From the NCBI RefSeq assembly GCF_037911135.1, contig NZ_JBBLYU010000005.1, forward strand, positions 1 to 64,000: a stretch of DNA of 64,000 bases, written 5' to 3'. This document shows positions 53,341 through 62,102 of this stretch, in pieces (positions within the stretch are counted from its first letter, which is position 1; every line of letters begins with the position of its first letter). The position numbers and the translations under genes are program-made. The notes beneath the pieces are model-generated. The model had not been told where the DNA came from. It searched no databases and saw only the letters and a program-made list of their open reading frames with translations. The stretch is from Phaeobacter sp. A36a-5a. GTDB lineage: Bacteria > Pseudomonadota > Alphaproteobacteria > Rhodobacterales > Rhodobacteraceae.

Positions 53341-54049
53341 TTATCAACCCGGCACCGGACAGGCCGCGCAGTGCAAGAGCGATCCAGCCGAGACCTGCCA
53401 AAGCAATAATGAGCCAATTATCGCTTCCCCATTGGTTAATGATAATCCCGCCGATGGCCCAGCAGATTGCGACGGTGTAAGTCCAGGCTGAGGGGCTGTC
53501 TGCCTGGACCAAAAGCCCGACCGCCAGCGCCGCCGTCAGGCAGATTACGCCGGCCAATTGCGGGTTCATCAACCCATATCCTGGAAGAATGATACTGATG
53601 GACACCGCCGATGCTGCGGTCAGCCACCCGGCATAGAGCCCTACAGGACCGCGTTTCCAGACCCGTTTGTTGCGGCCTGCGCGGCGCATAGCCAGGATCG
53701 CGGTGACTGTCATCGCGATGATCAGGATTGTGGCAAGGATGGGTGAGCTGTTCGCAACCCAAAGCCAGCACACCCCGATGGCTAGGCTGATAGAGAGGGG
53801 TTTTCGCATCTCATGCCATGTTGAGCCCTCCGGCGCGCGAAACGCGCCAAACCCGACCCCAACGATCAGCCAGATGTAGATCACGATCCAGATTGAAAAG
53901 GCCGAACCGATGGGTTGAATGACCGGGTCGGGCTGTGGATAGGGCAGTTGATCAGCTGTATAGCCGGTAAACGGGTCGGTTATCAGCGGCGCGGCGGCAA
54001 AGGCTAGGGCAAGGGCCAGTGTAAGATAGGCCATGGACTGCTTGCTCAT
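53327..54049 (-). CDS. Multi-span membrane protein, possibly TspO-related
   Basis: 240 residues from ATG 54049 with seven or more hydrophobic helices. It is tryptophan-rich (FSIWIVIYIWLIVGVG, ICWAIGGIIINQWG) and has a short basic loop KRVWKRGPVGLYAGWLTAAS, reminiscent of tryptophan-rich sensory proteins, but it is longer than TspO and the match is weak. It is on the strand of, and directly upstream of, the antitoxin gene; its stop overlaps the toxin-antitoxin operator. Function unassigned. Confidence 0.6.
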   Translation of the reverse strand: MSKQSMAYLTLALALAFAAAPLITDPFTGYTADQLPYPQPDPVIQPIGSAFSIWIVIYIWLIVGVGFGAFRAPEGSTWHEMRKPLSISLAIGVCWLWVANSSPILATILIIAMTVTAILAMRRAGRNKRVWKRGPVGLYAGWLTAASAVSISIILPGYGLMNPQLAGVICLTAALAVGLLVQADSPSAWTYTVAICWAIGGIIINQWGSDNWLIIALAGLGWIALALRGLSGAGLINTTE

Positions 54050-54125
54050 GATATCGAACTCGCTTTCGTATGTAGGCGCCAACTGAGGGCGGCATCTGTG
54101 GCTATTCCGATTTGCTTATCTAGTC

Positions 54126-55685
54126 TTAAAGAAAGCTCCGAAGCTCCTCCAATGTTCCCGCTTCTAACGCTGGTTTATCGGTCCGAATGCGATTGATACG
54201 GGGAAACCGCATGGCCAGACCACTTTTGTGACGGCTGGATTCATTTAGACCTTCAAAGGCCACTTCCAGGACCAATTCGGGCTTCACCGCGCGGACTGGG
54301 CCGAACCGGTCTGTCGTGTTGTTGCGCACAAAGCGGTCCAGTTCCTTCAGCTCGGAATCGGTGAACCCGAAATAGGCTTTGCCGACGGGCACCAGCTTAT
54401 CGCCGTCCCAGACGCCGAAGGTGAAATCGGAATAGTAGCCTGAGCGTTTGCCGTGGCCGCGCTGCGCATAGAGCATGACGGCATCGACCAGCATAGGGTC
54501 GCGTTTCCATTTGAACCAGTTTCCGCGTTTGCGCCCCGCGATGTAGGCGCTGTCGCGCCGTTTGATCATGACGCCTTCGATTACGCCTTCGGGTGGGTTG
54601 GCGCGAAGAACCGCCAGATCCTCCCATGTGCCAAAGGTGAGCGGGTGAGAGATGTCGATACGCGGATCGTTCAGGTCCGCAACACAGCGATGCAGCCGGG
54701 CCTGGCGTTCATCCAATGTCCAAGATCGCAGATCTTCACCCTCCCAGAACAGCAGGTCGTAGGCGCGCAGCGCGGCGGGATGGCTTGCCAGCATGGTTTT
54801 GCCCACGTTCTTGCGACCAAGCCGTTTCTGTAAATCACCAAAGGGCGCGATGATGGTGTCGCGCTTGACCAGCAATTCGCCATCAAGCGTGCCGTCGAAG
54901 TCCAGCGCCTCAATGACGTCGGGAAAAGCGCCTGAGATATCCTCTCCGGTGCGTGAATAGAGCCGCCGGGTGCCGCCGTCATTCACGGCCTGCACGCGGA
55001 TACCGTCCCATTTCCATTCTGCAATGAAGTCGCCGGGAGAGAGGCTGGAAAGGTCGTTCAGATCTGTACCTGTGGACAGCATAACCGGTCGGAACGGCGC
55101 GGCGGCAAGGCTTTTTGGTTTGTCACCCCCTTCGAGCCAGGAAAACAGTGGCAGGTAGGGCGGCGTCAGCCCATGCCAGAGCTCCTCGATTTCCGCGACA
55201 TCGACCTCGCCATATTGTGCCAGGGCGTTGCGGGCCAGTCGGGCGGACACGCCAACGCGCAGCCCGCCGGTGGCCAGCTTCAGGTAGGCATAGCGCTGCG
55301 ACGGTGTCATCTGCGACAGGCGGCGGATGATCAGTGCCGGAAGCTGGGCCTTTGCGGTTTCGGACAGCTCCGTCACAGCCTCGGTCAAGGACAGATATGC
55401 CTCGCCGTCTGAGCGCGGCCAGATCAGGGCGACGGTCTCCGCCAGATCGCCCACGAAATCATAGGAGAGGCGGAAAAGTTCTGGGTCAGTCTCTTCCGCC
55501 ACCAGACCGCGCAACAGCGAAGGCGTCACATTGCGGAGTGATAGATCACCCGTAATCGCTGCGAGCGCATATCCGCGTTCAGGGTCCGGCATGGCTTGAA
55601 AGGCATGGAGCAGATGCGCTGTCTTACCGTTGCGAGACGGGGTAAAGGCGAGCTGCTCCAGAAGGTCTGCGAAGGCTTGCATCAA
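54126..55685 (-). CDS. ATP-dependent DNA ligase
   Basis: 519-residue ligase that seals nicks using ATP. Three parts: an N-terminal helical DNA-binding domain (residues 1-200), the adenylation domain with the catalytic Lys in EWKWDGIRVQ near 225 and EGVMIKRRDSAYIAGRKRGN near 375, and an OB-fold domain with FKWKRDPMLVDAVMLYAQRG. It is the LigB/LigC-like type found beside a metallo-beta-lactamase exonuclease in many alphaproteobacteria, here overlapping by ATGA. The helicase often found with the pair is not adjacent. Confidence 0.92.
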   Translation of the reverse strand: MMQAFADLLEQLAFTPSRNGKTAHLLHAFQAMPDPERGYALAAITGDLSLRNVTPSLLRGLVAEETDPELFRLSYDFVGDLAETVALIWPRSDGEAYLSLTEAVTELSETAKAQLPALIIRRLSQMTPSQRYAYLKLATGGLRVGVSARLARNALAQYGEVDVAEIEELWHGLTPPYLPLFSWLEGGDKPKSLAAAPFRPVMLSTGTDLNDLSSLSPGDFIAEWKWDGIRVQAVNDGGTRRLYSRTGEDISGAFPDVIEALDFDGTLDGELLVKRDTIIAPFGDLQKRLGRKNVGKTMLASHPAALRAYDLLFWEGEDLRSWTLDERQARLHRCVADLNDPRIDISHPLTFGTWEDLAVLRANPPEGVIEGVMIKRRDSAYIAGRKRGNWFKWKRDPMLVDAVMLYAQRGHGKRSGYYSDFTFGVWDGDKLVPVGKAYFGFTDSELKELDRFVRNNTTDRFGPVRAVKPELVLEVAFEGLNESSRHKSGLAMRFPRINRIRTDKPALEAGTLEELRSFL

Positions 55686-56695
55686 TCTGCCTCTTCCTCA
55701 TAGCCGACCAGCCGCAGGGGACGGGCGGCAATCTGGTTCAGCTCACACCAGCGAACCAAAGCATCCTCGCGGCCATGGGTCACCCAGACCTGTTTCGGGG
55801 CGAGTTCCCTGATGGTTCGGGTGAGATCCGGCCAGTCGACATGGTCGCTCAGTATCAATGGCAGCTCCACGCCGCGCTGCCGCGCGCGGGCGCGGACCTG
55901 CATCCAGCCACTGGCAAAGCAGATCACCGGATCAGGAAACCGCTGCGCCCAGGCCGCGGCAAAGGCCGAAGGAGGGCCGAGGATTATCTGCCCCTTAAAG
56001 GCGGCCTTGCCCTCCTTGGTGGTGGCCGGGCGCAATTCGCCGAGATCAATGCCCTGGGCGATGTGGTAGTCGCACAGGCGCTGAAGTGAGCCATGGATAT
56101 AGATCGGCCGATCCCAGCCTGCCTGGCGCAACAACGCGATGACACGCTGTGCTTTGCCGAGCGCATAGGCACCCACAAGATGGCATCGCTCCGGCTGAGC
56201 TGCAACGGAGCGGAGCAGTTTTTCGATCTCGGACCGGGGGTCCGGGTGATTGAACACTGGCAGCCCAAAGGTGGCTTCGGTCACGAAAACATCGCATGGC
56301 GCGAGCTGAAACGGTGCACAGGCAGGGTTATCGACCCGCGCGTAGTCGCCGGAGACGGTAATGGCCGTGTTGCCGTCCTCCACGGTAATTTGACAGGAGC
56401 CAAGGACATGGCCGGCCGGTGTGAATGTCGCGCCGACACCCGCGATCGTCGTGCGATCATCGACTGGAACCGATGTGTCGCAAAACGCAGCGCCATAGCG
56501 GATCGCCATGATGTCCAATGTCTGCGGGCTGGCCCAGACCGTGCCATGCCCCGCGCGGGCATGGTCAGCATGGCCGTGGGTGATCAGCGCGCGGGGCACC
56601 GGGCGGACCGGATCAATGTAGAAATCACCAGCAGGACAATAAAGCCCATCGGGGCGCGGATGCAGCAGCTCTTCCGGTAGGCGTGGTGCATTCAC
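55682..56695 (-). CDS. Ligase-associated DNA exonuclease (metallo-beta-lactamase fold)
   Basis: 337 residues with MBL-fold metal motifs: ITHGHADHARAGHG near residue 38, TPAGHVLGSCQI near 92 and SGDYARVDNP near 115, plus a beta-CASP-like insert (HLVGAYALGKAQRVIALLRQ) and ILSDHVDWPDL near 275. It is the standard partner of the downstream ATP ligase, with which it shares an ATGA overlap, and is thought to process DNA ends. A degenerate LexA-like box lies 34 bp upstream. Confidence 0.88.
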   Translation of the reverse strand: MNAPRLPEELLHPRPDGLYCPAGDFYIDPVRPVPRALITHGHADHARAGHGTVWASPQTLDIMAIRYGAAFCDTSVPVDDRTTIAGVGATFTPAGHVLGSCQITVEDGNTAITVSGDYARVDNPACAPFQLAPCDVFVTEATFGLPVFNHPDPRSEIEKLLRSVAAQPERCHLVGAYALGKAQRVIALLRQAGWDRPIYIHGSLQRLCDYHIAQGIDLGELRPATTKEGKAAFKGQIILGPPSAFAAAWAQRFPDPVICFASGWMQVRARARQRGVELPLILSDHVDWPDLTRTIRELAPKQVWVTHGREDALVRWCELNQIAARPLRLVGYEEEAD

Positions 56696-56728
56696 GGCGC
56701 AGGATCCTTCATATTACTTCTAGGCGGT

Positions 56729-56743
56729 GTTCCAGGAAAGTTA
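56729..56743. promoter_or_regulatory. Degenerate LexA-like box upstream of the exonuclease-ligase operon
   Basis: GTTC-CAGGAAA-GTTA, seven of eight consensus bases of GTTC-N7-GTTC, 34 bp before the exonuclease start. Weak alone; noted because a perfect box controls another repair operon 4 kb away. Confidence 0.3.
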
Positions 56744-56898
56744 AGCCAAACAGGGGTTTGGGCAAGGGGAGACCGTGCCGACGCTGGCGAGCCGACGTCT
56801 TGCCATCCAGTGTGGAACCATCAAGAGGCTCAGGCGTTTTGCCTGCTATGGCGCAGTTTCCTGCGCTGCCGCTATTACCCAACCCGAGGAGAAGGCCC

Positions 56899-58233
56899 GT
56901 GGCGCAGAAGGATTTAACACAGGGCACTGTTTCGCGCGCTCTTGCTGCGGTCTCCGCTCCAATGTCCTTGGGGATTTTGGGCGTGTTGAGCGTTGGACTG
57001 GCAGACGCGTATTTCCTCGGGCAGCTGGGGGAGGCTCCGCTGGCGGCCGTCGGGTTCATTTACCCGGTGACCACGGCGGTGACGTCTTTGTCCATCGGCC
57101 TGTCCGCTGGAGCCAATGCGGCGATTTCCCAGAGCCTGGGCCGGGGCGACAGCGAGGCAGAGACCAACAGGCTCTCGGTGCATGCGATTGTTCTGGGTAT
57201 GGTTGTGGCGGTGCTGGTCGCCATCCTGTTTTATCTAGGTGCCGCCTCGCTGTTCTCTCTCATGGGAGCAGGGGGCGCCGTGCTGGAGGAGGCGCAATCC
57301 TATGTGCCATTCTGGGCCCTGTCGTTTCCTTTTCTGGTCGGCATGGCGCTGTTGAATGCGGTGTTTCGGGCCCATGGCGACGGGGCAACCTCGGCGGTGA
57401 TCATGCTGGTTGCTGCGGTGCTCAATATCGCGCTGGATCCGATCCTGATCTACGGGCTCGGTCCTGTGCCTGAGATGTCCACGGCGGGCGCGGCGCTTGC
57501 GACGGCTCTGGCGCGCGTCCTGACCTTGGTGGGAGCCTTCACTTATGCGCTGCGGATTGGCGTTATTCGTCCTCCGCAGGAATTCGCCGATGGCATTGTC
57601 AGCTCAATACGCGAAGTCGTCAGGGTCGGACTGCCGGCGGCCTTCTCCAATGCGATCAACCCCGCCGGTATGGCGATGGTCACCGCAGCTGCTGCCACGC
57701 TGGGCGATACGGTTGTGGCTGGGCTGGGGGCGGCTCAGCGTGTGCAGTCGGTCGCGCTGGTACCCCTGCTGGCCCTTTCTGCGGGCATCGGACCGGTCGT
57801 CGGTCAGAACTGGGGTGCAGATGAACGGGATCGTGCGCGGCTGGCGGTCTGGCGGTCCTGGCAATTCTGTATCGGTTACGGCTTGGCTGTCGCGCTTCTC
57901 CTGACGGTTCTGGCGCCTTCAATCGCCGGGCTGATCGCCTCAGACGAGGGAGCGGCGCAGAAGACCGCGCAATATCTCCGCGTCGTCAGCTGGAGTTTTC
58001 TGGGCTACGGCGTCCTGGTGACAGCAAATGCCGCGATGAATGCCCGGTCCAAGGCGCTCTGGTCCATGGGGCTGAGCTTGATGCGGATCTTTGTGGTCTA
58101 TGTGCCGCTGGCCTGGCTGGGGGTCTGGCTGTTCGGCTATGCCGGAATTCTGGGCGCTGCGGTCATTGCGAACTTGGCGGCTGTGGCGGGCGCTTATTAT
58201 GTCGGCCGCAAGACGGGGCTGGTGGGTCAGTGA
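56899..58233 (+). CDS. MATE-family efflux transporter
   Basis: 444 residues from GTG 56899, which follows GAGGAGAAGG; the upstream open frame to 56683 shows no membrane or other domain. Twelve hydrophobic segments in two MatE halves. The N-terminal APMSLGILGVLSVGLADAYF and GLSAGANAAISQSLGRGD match Na+/H+-coupled multidrug and toxin extrusion proteins; the second half begins near GLPAAFSNAINPAGMAM. Substrate unknown. It is divergent from the exonuclease-ligase operon and converges on the topoisomerase gene. Confidence 0.9.
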   Translation: MAQKDLTQGTVSRALAAVSAPMSLGILGVLSVGLADAYFLGQLGEAPLAAVGFIYPVTTAVTSLSIGLSAGANAAISQSLGRGDSEAETNRLSVHAIVLGMVVAVLVAILFYLGAASLFSLMGAGGAVLEEAQSYVPFWALSFPFLVGMALLNAVFRAHGDGATSAVIMLVAAVLNIALDPILIYGLGPVPEMSTAGAALATALARVLTLVGAFTYALRIGVIRPPQEFADGIVSSIREVVRVGLPAAFSNAINPAGMAMVTAAAATLGDTVVAGLGAAQRVQSVALVPLLALSAGIGPVVGQNWGADERDRARLAVWRSWQFCIGYGLAVALLLTVLAPSIAGLIASDEGAAQKTAQYLRVVSWSFLGYGVLVTANAAMNARSKALWSMGLSLMRIFVVYVPLAWLGVWLFGYAGILGAAVIANLAAVAGAYYVGRKTGLVGQ

Positions 58234-58244
58234 GGGCAGCCCGA

Positions 58245-59222
58245 TCAGTTTGTCGTCAGTAGTTCGAGTAGTCTGCCTTCACCCATGCGAAGTCCGTCGA
58301 TACTATGCCGGGTGAGCGATTTGAGCCGTGCGGTGCGCGTGTCGTCGGGCAGTTCGGCCAATGCGATGACCTTCGGGTGAATGTAGCTGTTGCGCGCCAT
58401 TGTCGGTGTATTGTGCAGCCGCTCCGCCGCTGCCTCCGCCATGGCTGAAATCGTGAGCTTGGGGGCATGCAGCGCCGTGCGAAAGGCTGCATGGGTCCCG
58501 TTCCAAGTGCGCAGCGTTTTTGCGGAGACGCCGTCACCGCAAAGGTTGGTCAGAACCTCCTGTACCTGCTCTGACCGGACGGCGCGTACGCTGCCGCCAT
58601 CATCGAGCCAAGAGATGAGTTCACGTCCGGGCAGGTCCTGTGAACGCTCCAATATGCGTTGCAGGGCCGCGCCCCGGATCGACTTCTCAACTGTCTTGCC
58701 GCCTTTTGCGGTATAGCGCAGATGTATTGACTGACCGGAGAACTCGATGTGCCGTTGGCACAGGGTCGTGGCGCCGTAACTGCCGTTGTCCTCTGTGTAC
58801 TGCGGGTTCCCAATCCTGAGCGAGCCGCGATCCATCAGGGCAAGGACAGCAGCGACCGCCGTTTCCTCCTCGCCTATAGTGCCGCTCAGCCTGTCGCTGA
58901 TCCACCTGCGCAACTGCGGCAAGCTCTCGGCGAAACTGACCAAATTGTCGAATTTCTGTTCTGCCCGCAACAACTGCCACGCGGGATGGTAGCGATATTG
59001 CTTGCGATTGCGCGCGTCGCGCCCGGTGGCCTGCAGGTGACCATTTGCCAATGGGCAGAGCCAGACATCCGTATAAGCAGGGGGCACGCCAAGCCGGTTG
59101 AGCCGGTCCACTTCGGTACGGTCCCCGATGTGGCTGCCATCAGGCATATGATAGGAAAACCCGCGACCGCGACGTCGGCGCGAGATCCCGGGCTGATCAT
59201 CCTTGCAATAGACCAGTTTCAT
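58245..59222 (-). CDS. DNA topoisomerase IB (poxvirus/eukaryotic type)
   Basis: 325 residues, relaxing supercoils through a 3'-phosphotyrosine intermediate. Family marks: LQATGRDARNRKQYRYHPAW near residue 65, RIGNPQYTEDNGSYGATTL near 136, KTLRTWNGTHAAF near 234, and the active-site Tyr at about 280 in MARNSYIHP. Complete, not fused. It lies among repair genes, convergent with the MATE gene (11 bp gap). Bacterial IB enzymes are accessory to topoisomerase I and often plasmid- or island-borne. Confidence 0.93.
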   Translation of the reverse strand: MKLVYCKDDQPGISRRRRGRGFSYHMPDGSHIGDRTEVDRLNRLGVPPAYTDVWLCPLANGHLQATGRDARNRKQYRYHPAWQLLRAEQKFDNLVSFAESLPQLRRWISDRLSGTIGEEETAVAAVLALMDRGSLRIGNPQYTEDNGSYGATTLCQRHIEFSGQSIHLRYTAKGGKTVEKSIRGAALQRILERSQDLPGRELISWLDDGGSVRAVRSEQVQEVLTNLCGDGVSAKTLRTWNGTHAAFRTALHAPKLTISAMAEAAAERLHNTPTMARNSYIHPKVIALAELPDDTRTARLKSLTRHSIDGLRMGEGRLLELLTTN

Positions 59223-59298
59223 CAGGTCGATCCACGTTTGGCGGGACTTCGGACCCGCAATGTGCGGGCTGCCTGTCGAGCAGGCGGCCCGAATGGCG

Positions 59299-60678
59299 TC
59301 AGCTCATCACCATGACGGATTTTACATTCACAAATTCCTTCATGCCAAAGCCTCCATGTTCGCGGCCATAGCCGGAGTCCTTGACGCCGCCGAAAGGCAT
59401 GTTGGGGATTGCTAGGCCAAATCCGTTGATGAAGATCATGCCGGTGTCGAAATGATCGCGGGCGAGGGCAATCGCCTTGTCGGTATCTTTGGTCATGATG
59501 CCACCGCCGAGACCAAATCGGCTGTCGTTGGCAATGCGCATCGCATCCTCTGCGTCCTTGGCGCGGATCAGTGCGGCCACCGGGCCGAAGAGTTCGTCGT
59601 CATAGGCAGGCTGGCCCGGGGTCACGTTTTCCAGAACGGTCGCCGGATAGTAGAAACCCTTGCCCTCTGGCATTTCGCCGCCGCAGAGGATCTTGGCACC
59701 GCCTGCGACACTGTCCTTGACCTGCTGATGGAGGTCATCGCGCAGATCTTTCCGTGCCATCGGTCCAATGTCGGCATCGTCACCCATCGGGTCGCCCGGG
59801 GTCACGTCTTTCATGGCGGCAACATAGGCGTCGCGGAATTCATCGTAAATTGCGTCGACGACGACGAAGCGCTTGGCAGCAATACAGGTTTCGCCATTGT
59901 TATAGGTCCGCCCCTGCACGCAGGTCTGGACAGCTGCGTCGATGTCCGCATCTTCCAGGACGATGTAGGCATCGTTGGATCCCAGTTCCAGCACGGTCTT
60001 TTTCACCGCTTCGGCCGCCTTTGCGCCCACTTTGCGGCCGGCGCCATCGCTGCCGGTCAGTGTCACGCCGCGCACCAGGTTGTGGCTGATCAGGGCGTCC
60101 GACTGATCGTGGGAAATCACCAGAGCCTGGAACAGGTCCTTTGGCAGGCCCGCGCTTTCGTAGATCTCCTGCAGCATCTGGCCCGAGCCGGTTACGTTGG
60201 AGGCGTGTTTCAGAAGTACGCCGTTACCGGCGATCAAGCTCGCGATTGAGTAGCGCACCACCTGGTAGGCTGGAAAATTCCAGGGCTGGATGCCGTAGAC
60301 GACACCAATGGGGGAATAGAAGATATGCCCTGTCTTGCCACCTTGGATATCGCGCTCTTCGGGGGCGAATGTCGAGGGGGCCTCTCCTGCACTGTAGTCG
60401 CAGATGGCCGCGCAGAGCTCGACTTCCTGATGGCTCTGTTTCAGCAGCTTGCCCATTTCTTTTGTCATCAGTTCGGCAAGCTCATCCTTGCGCTCACGCA
60501 GGGCGGCCCCGATGGCTTTGATGACCTTCGCGCGCTCTTCTACCGGGGTCTGGCGCCAGCTGAGAAAGGCCTCATGGCAGCTTTGTACTGCAGTTTCCAT
60601 CGCCTCGTCGCTCAGCAGGGAATAGCTGTTGAGGGTTTCTCCAGTGGTTGGGTTCACGGTTTGAATGGTGTCGGACAT
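59299..60678 (-). CDS. NAD-dependent succinate-semialdehyde dehydrogenase (Sad/YneI type)
   Basis: 459-residue aldehyde dehydrogenase from ATG 60678; the frame upstream to 60855 is not conserved. GIQPWNFPAYQVVRYS near 138, LELGSNDAYIVLEDADID with catalytic Glu near 234, NNGETCIAAKR with catalytic Cys near 268, and NGFGLAIPNMPFGGVKDSGYG near 425. The short ~460-residue form with LELGSNDAY matches the Sad/YneI group, which oxidises succinate semialdehyde to succinate, for example from GABA. No GABA transaminase is nearby. It is divergent from the radical SAM gene across 188 bp. Confidence 0.85.
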   Translation of the reverse strand: MSDTIQTVNPTTGETLNSYSLLSDEAMETAVQSCHEAFLSWRQTPVEERAKVIKAIGAALRERKDELAELMTKEMGKLLKQSHQEVELCAAICDYSAGEAPSTFAPEERDIQGGKTGHIFYSPIGVVYGIQPWNFPAYQVVRYSIASLIAGNGVLLKHASNVTGSGQMLQEIYESAGLPKDLFQALVISHDQSDALISHNLVRGVTLTGSDGAGRKVGAKAAEAVKKTVLELGSNDAYIVLEDADIDAAVQTCVQGRTYNNGETCIAAKRFVVVDAIYDEFRDAYVAAMKDVTPGDPMGDDADIGPMARKDLRDDLHQQVKDSVAGGAKILCGGEMPEGKGFYYPATVLENVTPGQPAYDDELFGPVAALIRAKDAEDAMRIANDSRFGLGGGIMTKDTDKAIALARDHFDTGMIFINGFGLAIPNMPFGGVKDSGYGREHGGFGMKEFVNVKSVMVMS

Positions 60679-60849
60679 GGTTGACCTTTCTCTCTGACGG
60701 CAGGAGGGGAGTTCTTTGCCTATGGCTTGCAAGATCAACGTGGCTTGGTGGTTTGGGTTCCCGTCAATCGCCAGGACGCGAGGTCGCGGTTGTCTTTTGC
60801 TGGTTTGACCTAAGGTGCGCTGCTGGTTGGATTGCCTTCTTTGTGGTGG

Positions 60850-60864
60850 GAACATATATAGAAC
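60850..60864. promoter_or_regulatory. LexA (SOS) box before the radical SAM/UdgX operon
   Basis: GAAC-ATATATA-GAAC, an exact match to the direct-repeat GAAC-N7-GAAC (GTTC-N7-GTTC) recognised by alphaproteobacterial LexA. It ends 2 bp before the ATG of the radical SAM gene, so LexA would cover the start region; no ordinary Shine-Dalgarno sequence is left between. Confidence 0.75.
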
Positions 60865-60866
60865 AT

Positions 60867-62102
60867 ATGACTCGACAAACGCTGGATCAAAAGCTCGCTA
60901 TCCTCAGCGACGCCGCAAAATATGATGCGTCCTGTGCGTCTTCGGGATCGACAAAACGTGACTCCCGCGATGGGAAGGGCTTGGGCTCGAATGAGGGTAC
61001 AGGCATCTGCCATGCCTACACACCGGATGGTCGCTGCATCAGCCTGCTGAAGATCCTGATGACCAACTTTTGCATTTACGACTGCACCTACTGCGTGAAC
61101 CGGGTGTCGTCCAATGTGCCGCGCGCGCGGTTTTCTGTCGATGAGGTTGTAAAGCTGACGATAGAATTCTACCGACGCAACTATATCGAAGGTCTGTTTC
61201 TGTCCTCCGGTATCATCCGGTCCCCGGATGCGACGATGTCAGATATGGTGCAGATCGCGCGAAAGCTGCGGCATGAGGAGAATTTTCGCGGATATATTCA
61301 TCTCAAGACCATTCCCGATGCTGCCCCTGAATTGATTGCCGAAGCTGGGCTTCTGGCGGATCGGCTGTCGATCAATGTCGAGATGCCAAGCGATGCCGCC
61401 GTGCGTGAACATGCGCCGGAGAAAGATCCCGGCCAGATCCGCAAGGCGATGGGAGACGTCCGGATGCGCGCTGATGCAGCCAGGGAGGCGAGCTATACGG
61501 GCAGGCGTCCGCCGCGATTTGCGCCCGCAGGTCAGTCGACGCAGATGATCATAGGGGCGGATGGGTCAAATGATGCGATGGTGCTGAGGCAATCGACCCG
61601 GCTTTATGCAAGCTACAAATTGAAGCGCGTGTATTATTCCGCGTTTTCGCCCATCCCCGACAGTTCGGCCAAGCTGCCGCTGATCTCGCCACCGCTGCAG
61701 CGTGAACACCGGCTGTATCAGGCCGATTGGCTGCTGCGGTTTTATGATTTTCAGCTCGATGAGATCACATCGGTCACGCCGGATGGAAATCTGGATTTGC
61801 AGGTCGATCCCAAGCTGGCCTGGGCGCTGGCACATCGCGAGATCTTTCCGGTGGATGTGAACCGGGCCAGCCGGGAACTGCTGCTGCGGGTTCCGGGGTT
61901 CGGGGTCAAAACGGTCACGCGGATGCTCAGCAGGCGACGGCATCGGATGCTGCGATACGAAGATCTGGTTCGTATCGGGGCCTCGATGAAGAAGGCGCGT
62001 GCCTTTGTCGTTGCTGGCGGGTGGACACCGGGCGGTTTGACCGACAGCGCGGATTTGCGGGCCCGGTTTCTGCCGCCGCCGGAACAATTGGCCCTGTTTT
62101 GA
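60867..62102 (+). CDS. Putative DNA modification/repair radical SAM protein with helix-hairpin-helix end
   Basis: 411 residues from ATG 60867; LDQKLAILSDAAKYDASC is the usual N-terminus of the family, so the upstream open frame is discounted. The radical SAM cluster motif CIYDCTYC (CX3CX2C) is at residues 69-76, followed by LFLSSGIIRSPD and RLSINVEMPSD. The C-terminus has a helix-hairpin-helix (RVPGFGVKTVTRML) that would bind DNA. The family is linked to a uracil-DNA glycosylase-like partner, encoded here with a TGATG overlap. The chemistry on DNA is not known. A LexA box precedes it. Confidence 0.88.
   Translation: MTRQTLDQKLAILSDAAKYDASCASSGSTKRDSRDGKGLGSNEGTGICHAYTPDGRCISLLKILMTNFCIYDCTYCVNRVSSNVPRARFSVDEVVKLTIEFYRRNYIEGLFLSSGIIRSPDATMSDMVQIARKLRHEENFRGYIHLKTIPDAAPELIAEAGLLADRLSINVEMPSDAAVREHAPEKDPGQIRKAMGDVRMRADAAREASYTGRRPPRFAPAGQSTQMIIGADGSNDAMVLRQSTRLYASYKLKRVYYSAFSPIPDSSAKLPLISPPLQREHRLYQADWLLRFYDFQLDEITSVTPDGNLDLQVDPKLAWALAHREIFPVDVNRASRELLLRVPGFGVKTVTRMLSRRRHRMLRYEDLVRIGASMKKARAFVVAGGWTPGGLTDSADLRARFLPPPEQLALF

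Noticed and set aside
53930-53942. DnaA-box-like TGTGGATAG
   Set aside because: Single imperfect copy inside a coding sequence, with no cluster or AT-rich region.
54050-54125. Lhr-type helicase belonging to the ligase/exonuclease set
   Set aside because: No helicase frame adjoins the pair on either side; the next genes are a membrane protein and a MATE pump.
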